A DNA stretch of 64,000 nt from Trebouxia sp. TZW2008 (Eukaryota; Chlorophyta; Trebouxiophyceae; Trebouxiales; Trebouxiaceae). Made by a program: the position numbers and the translations under genes. The notes below the pieces were generated by a model that ran no database searches, had not been told where the DNA came from, and was given only the letters and a program-made list of their open reading frames with translations. Below, piece after piece: positions 42,801-52,200 of this stretch. The DNA is taken from assembly GCA_002118135.1 (NCBI GenBank), contig BDIU01000033.1, positions 248,001 to 312,000 of the forward strand. The letters are read 5' to 3'. The first letter of the stretch is position 1. Each line of letters begins with the position of its first letter.

Positions 42801-45800
42801 CATGTGTCAACTGTTTGTGGTCCTTCAAGATACGTTTTCATTCTTTGAGCATAAAATTGCTGCAGTCAGAACGCGGTGCTGATCTGCTGTGGCGTCTTCA
42901 GAAGTTTGAGGCAGCTCTTGGACGTGTGCCATACTGCTGGAGACATGTCTGTATAGTGTAGAGCAGTACAGGTGGAGATTGCGTCACAAGCCATGTTTAC
43001 TGCGCGCATCACTCTGCTGTTTGGTTGATTGGCACAAGATGTGCTGAGTATGGAATGGATAGACGGCATCAGGTGCAACGAACCAGTTGCCATCACTGTA
43101 ACCCACAATCAGGTGACAACTAAGCCGTTCCCAACGGTCGCATGCAGCACGGTACTTTGGGCACGCGCACCAGTATCACAAACTGTGCTGAGGCTTGTGT
43201 GGTTTCTGCTGCAGTTTGGGCTTTTCCATGGTGATCCACACCCAGGCAACATCTTTGCCATGCCCGATGGCCGCATTGCATATGTGGACTTCGGCAACGT
43301 GGCAGAACTGAGCCAAGCTAACAAGCAAGTCCTCATTGATGCCATTGTGCATGCTGTCAATGAGGACTATGAAGGCATGGCGGATGATTTCATCAAGCTG
43401 GTGAGTTGCACTTGCTTGTCCTTTCAGCATTGCCTCCTGCCTGCACGAGCTCAGGAAAGCGTCAACGCAATACATGTACAGGGGTCAGCATTGCACCCAG
43501 CCTGCACGAGCCCAGGAAAGCGTCAACGCAACACATGTACAGGGGTTTAGCTTAGGGACTTAATGTGCCCACGTCACTGTGTCTGTACAGAAATTTAGCT
43601 TAGGGACTTGATGTGCCCACGTCACTGTGTGTATAAAGCCATCTGAAGTGACACAAGCTGGTATACAAACTTCATGCACAACATCATGTAGAGACAAGTT
43701 GCACGTGAATATGCAGAGTAGCTTGAGTGGGTCTATCAACAAGACAGTGTTTGACCCTCAACGAGACTTGCTTTGGAACAAGCAAAGCAGTTTGAGCATC
43801 TTCATTAGCAGGACAGTCACCAGTCCCTAAGAAGACCTGCTTTAGACAAGGTGGCTCTCCGGCTAAAGAGTCGCGTTGGCACCTGTCTTGTTGGCAAAAC
43901 TCAACGTGACATCCCAGCTGGCGAGCTGCTTTGTCTATTGCAAGCTTCTCAAGGTTTTGGTTACTGTCTTGTTGACAGGAGCGCTCAATCTACCTTTCTT
44001 TCTTAACTGTTTTGAGTCATCTCGTTGTTGAGCCCAGTGTTGTGAGCAAAGCTCAGCGCAACATCATGGCTGTCAAGCTGCGTCGTCCAACGCAAGCATC
44101 TCTTTCATTATTCTTCTCTCCTTCATGTGCTTTTCTCTTCTTCCTCTTTCTAAGCTTTTCAAGAGCTGGGCGACTGGCTTGTTGACAAGAAGGTCAAGGT
44201 GCTTTGTTTTGTTGACAGGTTTGAGCGACCTTTTGCTGAATCCGGTGCTGTGGCAGTCATGCAACAGCACTGTGGCCTCTTCAATGTAGAATCAGTAGCT
44301 CAAGCTGCTCATTCTTGCTAATATTGAACAGGCCACAGCGCTGTCAACAACATAATTGCACAGCACTATGCCTTTCCGGCAATTGTACTACGCTGGCAAT
44401 TGTCTCGTTGGCAATGTTCAACATGACACCGTAAGTTGCAAGCTGCCTTGTGCATCGTAAGCTTCTACTCCATCGACTTACACCTCTTCCTCTCCAGTTA
44501 CAATATGGTCAAATCAGTTCGAGACATGTGGAAGAATGCTTGACTTGACTTGACTTGACTTGCCTTGACCTCACCTGACGTGACTTGACTTCACCTCACC
44601 TGACGTGACTTGACTTGACTCTACCTCACCTGACTTGACGTGACTTGACTTGACTTCACCTCACCTGACATCACTTCACTCCACTCTTTTTGCCTTGACT
44701 TCACTTCACTTCACTTCACTTCACTTCACTTCACTTCACTTCACTTCACTTCACTTCACTTCACTTCACTTCACTTCCCTTCACTTCACTTCACTTGACT
44801 TCACTTTTTTTGCCTTGACTGGACTTGCCTTGCCTTGCCTTGCCTTGACTTGCCTTGACTTGACTTGACTTGACTTAACTTCATCGGAAAGCAGTGCATC
44901 CTTTCTTGTGCAGGGCGTTCTGGAACCAGGCACAGATGCGACTCCAATTGCTTCAGCTCTACAGGAGATCCGGCAACATAGCTTGGGCCTGTTCCAAGCC
45001 CTCGTACAATTGCAACATGCTCAAATGATCTGGATGCTGTGTAAGACTTGACTGGAAGCTGTTTGGTCTGCAGGGCGTGTTGTCACCAGGTACACTATCA
45101 GCTTTCAAGTGTCTCTATGGTGACCTTGGCAAACCCATAGCCTGCAATCTCAATACGCTCACTACAAGTTGCTTCTGCAGGGCTTTCTGGCACCAGGCAC
45201 AGATGTGACTCCAATTGCCCCAGCTCTGCAGGAGATTTGGCAAGATAGCATGGGCCGCAGTCTGGCTGACTTCAACTTCAGGACTGTAACCTCCAAGTTT
45301 AATGACTTGGTGTACCAATACCCAATCCGCATCCCAGAGCGATACTCGCTTGTTATCAGGTAGCCTCATTGTGCATGGCATTGAGTTCTGTCTTTGAGCA
45401 TTGCATCAGTTTTGCAAGAGAGCCAAAGCGCTATCCAATATGTGATGCATGGCTGGGATTGTAGAGGTCAACTGCTGACATGTACACAAGCAGCCTAGCT
45501 GCATTTGCACTTTGACTTGTAGACATCACAGCCCCTTCAGTACGCAGAGTATTGACGTTTTGTTCAGAAGCCAATCATACACATGGCTGAACAATGGTGC
45601 TGTGTATGCCAGCACCTCCTCGAGACTGTCAACAGATCATTGTCACGCCCTGTGGCATCTTAGATATTGTATTGATTTCCTGCTGTCTGGCAGCGGCTTA
45701 GCTGAGATGTGTGGTGTTTACAGGTCATTGCTCACTCAGGAGGGCATTTGCCTTACACTGTCACCAGAGTTCCACTTTTTGGAAGTAGCGTATCCCTATG

Positions 45801-47138
45801 TGGCAAGGCGTTTGCTAACAGCAGAAGACCCCATTTTGAGAGAGCGGCTTTTCCAGGTGCGTCAGCTGCATTGCAGCATTCATTTTGGTACCTGATGTCA
45901 CTCGTGTGTAATTTGGGTTTTTTGGTTGGCATAGCAGTTGCTGAGATCAAATGCTATTGTGCTGTCAAGTTCAGGGTGTTGATCTCCTGTCCGGCCTGAC
46001 GGAAATCCATGCCTTGTTGCTGCTCATTCCTGCTCATGGTCCAACGCAATACATCTGGCTGTTTGACAAGCCTGTTTCTGCATCTGTTGTGTTTCTGAAG
46101 ATAAGTATGCCTGTCGACATCTGTCGACAAACACAGCAGCTTTGTGGACATGTCCCCCCCCCCCCTCTTTTCACTCACCACCATTCATGGGCCTGATACA
46201 AGCCTGGTACAATGCTTGGCTTTGCTCCAACTGACGCCAGTCTGTGAAGGAGTTTTGTGTTGTGACAGTGCGGCTCTCAAAGCTGATGGCACAAGGCTGC
46301 TGCTGGTCCAGATTTTGTTTCAGAACGGCAAATTTCAGTGAAAGCAAGCAAAGAAGCTGCTTGGGCTGGCTAAAGAGGGCAGTGGGGGACTACACATCAC
46401 CAGCACTGCTAGGCCTCCCAAATCTTTGGTCATACTGCAACAAAAGGCTGCTTCTGCTCCAGGTCTTGTTCCAGAATGGAAAGTTCCAATGGAAGCGGGC
46501 AGAGAAGCTGCTTGGGCTTGCTAAAGAGGGCAGTGGGGGCTTAGACATCACCAGCACTGTGAGGGACGCTGTCAAGGTGGTGCTGCTAGATGACAAGCTC
46601 AGAATGCAGCTGGTCAATGCTTTCACAGAAGACAACAAGCTTCATATAGAGGTGAGCAGGCAGCGAATTTGCTATCAAAAGGTCCAGCAGAATATTTTGG
46701 GGTAGCTTTGAAGGCAGCATCATTGTCTGTGCTGGAAGTTGCTGTTCAGAAGCTCTTTGAGCTTTGGCTCATTCTCAAAGCCCTGCAAATGTGCATAAGC
46801 CATCAGCAATGAGGGATGTTTGTTGTGTTTGAAGCTTGACAGCCATGACCCAATAAAAGTCAGACGTGAATGAGCATCACTAACCAGTAGACTCAAAGCA
46901 CATTCTGCAATGTATCTCTGTAACAAGTATGTAAGTGAAGCACATCTCGCAAGGGATTCCTTCATCAAGTACACTTATATTCACATGGCTGCCTGTTGTA
47001 CAGGAGGTCAGAAGCGTGCTTGACCAAGTCCAAGGAGAAATAAACCCTCAGCAGCTTTTGAGACAGACTTTGACAGACCTTCCTGCTTTGTCCAGACAGT
47101 TCATGCTGAGCTGGTCTGACAAGATTTTGTCCCGTTGA
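39841..47138 (+). CDS. ABC1K1: Plastid ABC1-type atypical kinase, PGR6/ABC1K1 type
   Basis: Twelve phase-consistent exons: 39841-39989, 40091-40217, 40323-40441, 40887-41025, 41265-41485, 42165-42270, 42584-42784, 43215-43400, 45181-45359, 45724-45856, 46463-46651 and 47004-47138, about 627 residues. The first 50 residues are Arg/Ser-rich, as in a transit peptide. ABC1 signatures: KxGQ in FVKAGQVLASRPD, the Ala-rich loop AAASLGQVYK, VAVKVQRPG, LLEELDYLQEARNI, HGDPHPGNIF and YVDFGNVAELS. The C-terminus (PIRIPERYSLVIRSLLTQEG, EVAYPY, VLFQNGKFQWKR) matches Arabidopsis ABC1K1/PGR6 from memory. That kinase sits in plastoglobules and affects plastoquinone/prenyl-quinone handling under light stress. 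Starting at 39841 is a choice: it gives an ATG, a presequence and the right phase. Several introns hold ghost exons. Confidence 0.92.
42866..43100 (+). repeat. Two donor-side ghosts of ABC1K1 exon 42584-42784
   Basis: 42866-42935 (CAGTCAGAACGCGGTGCTGA, GTTTGAGGCAGCTCTTGGAC) repeats 42715-42790. 43029-43100 (GTGCTGAGTATGGAATGGAT, AGACGGCATCAGGTGCAACG) repeats 42658-42715. Both lie downstream of the real exon. Confidence 0.85.
43435..43640 (+). repeat. Two adjacent short tandem duplications
   Basis: GCCTGCACGAGCTCAGGAAA with CGTCAACGCAATACATGTAC recurs 62 bp later. TTTAGCTTAGGGACTTAATG with GCCCACGTCACTGTGT recurs 47 bp later. They lie in the intron after ABC1K1 exon 43215-43400. Confidence 0.9.
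44538..44882 (+). repeat. Pentanucleotide array (ACTTG/ACTTC)n
   Basis: About 340 bp of 5-bp units drifting between TTGAC and TTCAC types with CTTGC interruptions, in an ABC1K1 intron. It creates a spurious Thr/Ser/Leu/His-type open frame. Confidence 0.95.
44910..45105 (+). repeat. Two acceptor-side ghosts of ABC1K1 exon 45181-45359
   Basis: 44910-45000 has GCAGGGCGTTCTGGAACCAG, GCACAGATGCGACTCCAATT and CAGGAGATCCGGCAACATAG. The real exon has GCAGGGCTTTCTGGCACCAG, GCACAGATGTGACTCCAATT and CAGGAGATTTGGCAAGATAG. A shorter copy (GCAGGGCGTGTTGTCACCAG) is at 45070-45100. Both lie upstream of the exon. Confidence 0.9.
46290..46420 (+). repeat. Acceptor-side ghost of ABC1K1 exon 46463-46651
   Basis: GGCTGCTGCTGGTCCAG followed by ATTTTGTTTCAGAACGGCAA and AAGCTGCTTGGGCTGGCTAA repeats GGCTGCTTCTGCTCCAG, GTCTTGTTCCAGAATGGAAA and AAGCTGCTTGGGCTTGCTAA. 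The copy carries an in-frame TGA (CAGTGA for CAATGG). It lies upstream of the exon. Confidence 0.9.
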
Positions 47139-47738
47139 GACACCAGTGTTGTCTTGCAAGCATTTTGTTACAGCTTGCAGGCTACTGGACCTGACATGTG
47201 TATGTTTATGACTGACTGCCGACTGCTGAATGCTATCTTTTTGACGACCACTTTGATGCAAAAGCTCAAATGCAGTAGTGGGTTTGGTTATTGATTTGTG
47301 TGTGTCCAGGCTTTGACCAGCTTAGCTATGAGCGAGTGATATGTAGTGTGTGTGAATGCAAATTGCCATTTCGCCTGAGGGCACACGTGCCACTATTGCT
47401 GCTTCTGTTGTCGACTGCCGTTGTACATCATCCGATGATCAGGCAAGCAATGCTCTCAGTGGACTGGTTTCCCTCATGCAATGATCTCGTCCAATTTATG
47501 CATACCAAGTACAGAGCCAGCGTAACAACTCTGCTGCTGCTGCTGTCGTGTTGTCCCCTAATGATTCTGCACATTTTATAAAGAATGATGGGCAAGAAAT
47601 GGCCTTTGAGATTGAGATCGTCATACCGAGTCCACTTCAAAACAAGGTGCTCAGCTTGCTAGGGTGGGGCAACCCTGACACAAGTTGCCTGGTCGTTCAA
47701 AATCGAGCAATCAATCGCTGGGTAAGTCACGAAATCGA
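47139..47738. other. ABC1K1 3' flank
   Basis: Presumed 3' UTR of ABC1K1 and upstream region of the next possible gene. No convincing exon was seen. Confidence 0.4.
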
Positions 47739-48609
47739 ATGGCCGTAGGCGGGGAGTCTATTGTGTCGCGCAAGGCGGAGGGCAGTGACGACATCATGAT
47801 CTGCGACCGAGATCATGCAGCGGGTATTTCAGGCCGCAGGGATTTTTTATCAAAGACCAACCGGGGGGGTCCCGCTGCATGCAAAGACAATCAGACACCC
47901 GCGCCCCTCCAAAACAAAAGGTACGTGTGGCGAGCTCATCTGGTGTTACGTCGATACTGATTTGGTGTATGCATTCATTGAGTCTGATCCGTGAGTCGTC
48001 ATATGGATGTCTCTAGCTTGACACCTTGCGCCCAGTCCAATCCTGCCTGAGTCGCGGTTCCGCCGCGTACCTGAACGCGACTGTGCGTTAGCAATCTGCA
48101 ACTATTTTACAGTCTTCATTACAATGTCACAAGCTCAACAGCAGATCTTCACGGCAAGTGATTATCAAAATCGCAAAAGCTTTACAGCTGGTACACAAGC
48201 TTGTAACCACTCATGATGGATGCAATGAAGCTCGTCCAGTGAGCAAATCGGGCACACCCTGAATTGATGTTGTCGTCACTCCTCGTCTGTGCCTGCTACC
48301 TTGCTTTCAGCAAAGCTTGGCGTGTCTACTTGCCTGTTTATTTCAGCGTGACCCATGCTGTGACACTGCAACCAGCATTTGTCTTTGACATTCTGTGCAA
48401 CATTGAGACTGATGAGTCAGATGATCTTGCTATTGCACATCTTTCAGCTGCTGCATGGCAAGGTCATACAACTGTACATTGTCACCTGTGCCTCTGTGCC
48501 TCCAGATTTGCGGTCTCAATCAAGGAAAGTCGGTGTATGTGGTAGCATACGCTTGCACCAGCTTGTAGACGCAGTCAATGGCCACTCACGTCACAGCTTG
48601 CATGTATAA
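47739..48609 (+). CDS. Possible small uncharacterised protein gene (133 residues)
   Basis: Three exons with agreeing phases: 47739-47920 (ATG, MAVGGESIVSRKAEGSDD, donor GTACGT), 48347-48462 (FVFDILCNIETDESDDLAIA) and 48506-48609 (RSQSRKVGVCGSIRLHQLVD, stop). The second intron would be only 43 bp, which is short for this genome. The protein is not recognised. Phase agreement at both joins is the only positive evidence. Confidence 0.35.
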
Positions 48610-49287
48610 CAAGTGTTGCGAGTCATGTGTGAATGATTCCAGTCTGTAGAATGGCATGCAGTTTCATGTCTATGGAAAGTTTTCAAGCTTGCTGGTCTCA
48701 AACGTCAGCTCTGCAGAAGCACCAACGTTCCTATTCCCGTTGCCATGCAATTGTACTTTGTAACACCAATGCCTGGACAAGATCAGTCTGCCATAATTGG
48801 TTCCCAGCACTCGGACCTGTGGTGGCACCAGCATCTGCTTCATCAAGTCCCCTGGTTGCTGCGATTGTTGAAAATCATGGACAGCTCTTGCATGGCAACT
48901 TCCTGACAGCCAAGAAGCACTTCGCAAGCGGCCGTCCCGATTGAGTGCCCTCCTCTTTTGATGTGCATACTGTGCATGCTTGTGAGCGGAAGCAGCAGGA
49001 AGGGAAGCTTTACTAGGCTGAATGGGTTGCCTGCCACTGTGCTGATGCTCTTCTTCGCAACTCTCAAGCAGAGGCAGCACTGACACTTCAGGGCCGAGCA
49101 ATTCAGCGAGCTCGCACGTCCCAGTCAATAACGTGACTCTCTCGTCCCGCAACAGCTCCAGAATGACGCTCCGTGTATGTGAACAGACACATATTGCCCC
49201 CTTCGCTTGGCTGCAGTCTGCAGAACATGCTGCACCTTTGTAGCCAACTGAGTAGCCCCTGAGACAAAGGTGGTACAATCGGATACC
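48610..49287. other. Upstream region of the FAF2-like gene
   Basis: Contains a 705-nt minus-strand open frame (49374-48670) that runs into FAF2 exon 1 antisense. No family features are seen, so it is left unannotated. Otherwise promoter-type sequence. Confidence 0.4.
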
Positions 49288-52200
49288 ATGGATCGCAGCG
49301 ATGTCATCGCTCAATTCGTCTCCCTCACTAATGGCAGTGACGCTGAAGCTGCCTTCTATCTTGAAGCAGCTCACTATGATCTAGATCGTGCTGTGGCTAT
49401 GTTTTACGGTGGGTGCTGTCTATGGTTGAACTCAGACATTGGTCACACGCTCTTGCGATCTGCAACGCATGTGGCAGCATGTCTGCATCATCAAACCTGC
49501 TAAAGTATGCTTGCTGCAGATCAAGCCCCATCTGGCCTGCAGCATAGAGCCTCAGCATCAGCTGCTTCGAGGCTTCCTGAAGCGACTGCCCCTCCACAAG
49601 CAGCTACGCACAGACCAAGACGTCAGAGACCAGGTCTCTTCCAGAGAATGGTTCGCCTACCACTTTTGGCAGTGGGTGCTAGCGTCAGGATTGTAACTGA
49701 GATTGTTCGGTTTGGATACGCCTGCACAACAGCAGTTGGGAGCAGAGTCTTGCCGCATTCCATAGTTTCCGCACTGCAAGGTAACGACGTGCACATAGAC
49801 TTCATGCAGGTCAACGTGTAGCCATGCATACATACAAAAGCTGTGCACGGACTGCTCACACATATACAGCCTTGTGCACGATAACTCCCTGGGCATCAAG
49901 ACAGCTCAGATGGATATGCAGGACAGCTTTCACAAACACAGCACCTATAAGCATACTCAGACCAATATTGGAGATGACACTGCAAGTTTGAGTTTGTCAC
50001 GTGCATCCATGCCAACAAAGTATTTACTGATTGAATTGCTGTCTCCTCCCTCCCTTCTACATGACATGCCTTTTGCATGACATGCATGTAGAATTGATTG
50101 GCTGTTCACACTCAAGCAGGCTGATTGTTGCTCCACACGGTCAAGCAGCCTCTATTTGGCAGTGCTACAGTAACCTCTTTGTCACGATTGCTTTGGTATC
50201 AAGAAGGACGTCTATATCAAATTGTCTGTACTCAGAGGTATCACTGCAGTCAGAACTGTACTGATGAACTCGAATTACACTGTCCTTACATCAAGAATGT
50301 CCTTACATTGGGTGTTCTCATGAGGAGTACTTTACAGGAGCTACACAAGCACTTCTTCGAGGCAACAGATATGAAGACCCACCTCAGTCTGCTGCTTCCT
50401 TCAAGCAGCTTATGCAGCAGCGCTATGGCCTGCAGTGCCCAGACTTTCAAGAAACCAGCTGGCAAGATGCAGCCATTCAAGCGCACAGGCAGTTCAAGTT
50501 TTTGTTTGTCTACCTACATTCGCCAGACCATGAGGTCAGCTCCTTCAGAACTGCAAGCCTGTTCTGCAGCATCAACTGCAAGCCTGTTTGCATCACAAAA
50601 TGCAGGCCTACTTGCAGCTACAAAGCTATCTTGTGAACTTGTATGCAAGCATGGTGCATCACTTGCTACACTGTGACGCAGCATGTGAGTGGCTGTCTGT
50701 GCTTGCAGCTGTGATGCAACTGCCGCATGACCATAAGTGCACTCAGCACTGTGCCTTGCAGCCATGAGCAGGAAAAATTGCCGTAGCCATTGATGCTATA
50801 ATCAGTCAAAAAGCTGCAAACCCAAAAATCTGATCAAACAAGAAAGCTGTACTGTGCTTATGCTTGCAGGATGCAGATAGATTTTGTCAGCAGACGCTGT
50901 GCAACCCAGAGTTTGTTCACTATGTCAACTCAACCTTCCTTTGCTGGGGGGGTGATGTCCACAAAAGCGATCCTTTCATGGTGGGACATGACAAAAGCCT
51001 TGTGCCTGCATGCGCTATCAATGCAAGACATGCCTACTGTGCCATATCATGTCCACAAAAGCGATCATTTCATGGTGGTACCTTTCAGTGCATGCATGCT
51101 TTGTCAATGCGGAACATACTTGGTGTGCCATGCAAACGGCTTCTTCAAGGTTCTTTTGGCTTTGGCCCCATCAGTAGCGGTCTTGGGATTCATACCCTGC
51201 TCTGCTAGGAGTGTGAGTTCTCTGTGCTGTATACCAGACCTAGGTAAAATGTGTCGATGATGCTTGGCCATGTGTCATCTTGTGTGTGGCTCCTTGTGAC
51301 ACTGTATCAACAACTTTGGGGCTGTGTTAGCTTGGAAACCCGTCGCATGTGCTGTTGTGACAGCATGCACACACAATTGCACCTGTTCTTGCTGTCGTTT
51401 GTGTTGGCCTCAAGATGCAGCAGGCGTAGGCACACAATCTTCTTATCATTGGAATCCTGTTTGAGCAGCCATTTCATGTGTTTGCTTTTCCAGAAAGCAG
51501 CATTGGCCAAGCAGCAGGCTGAGCAGGAGGCAGCTGCATTAGCCAAGCGGCAAGCTCAGCCCGCTGCTTTGTTAGGGCAGCTGCCTCCTGCTAAGCCTGC
51601 TGCTTGGCTAATGCTGGTGCTTCCTGATGTAGTTTGTTGCTTGGCTCATGCTGCACTCATGCCCCAAATTTGCGTGAAGTCTCAATCATCACACAACGGT
51701 GGTAGTGTCTTGCAAAGCTAGCAGTTAAGCAGCTTGCTGCATCAATGCTGCCCTCGATTTCATGCTAAACAAAAGAGCTCAGGCAATGACGGCCTGTCAG
51801 GGTCTCAGATTGGACATGTGAACAGACATGTGGACAACATATAGTCAGCAGCTGTGCTAGAATGTGTGACACACTATGATTTCTTGTAGATATCATTATC
51901 ACCATCACGACTTTTGTGAACATTGATATCATCATTGCCTTCATTCATTGTTGTCATGAAACCAGACATGTCTGCTATGCACTTCAGCAGCCAATTGCAC
52001 ATTGCACATTGCACCCCTACATAGCCTTGCTGTCTGGATCAAGGTGTCAGTAAGTGTCATTTCATGCCACAAATACCAAGAGACAAAGGCAATTCTGCAG
52101 CTTTTCAAGGCTAGTCTGCAAAGATCTGTCTGGTGGACAGTTCAGCAGCCAGCTGCATGTGGCGCAGTACTCCTGCATAGCCTTCCTGTCTGGAAGAACA

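Noticed and set aside
44640..44870. Thr/Ser/His/Leu-repeat open frame
   Set aside because: Created by the ACTTC pentanucleotide array.
46720..46974. Minus-strand open frame in an ABC1K1 intron
   Set aside because: It lies between two well-supported exons, begins at a non-standard or internal codon and shows no family features.
48670..49374. 705-nt minus-strand open frame upstream of the FAF2-like gene
   Set aside because: It runs antisense into FAF2 exon 1, has no good start outside that exon, no recognisable domain, and splicing options inside it lead to stops.
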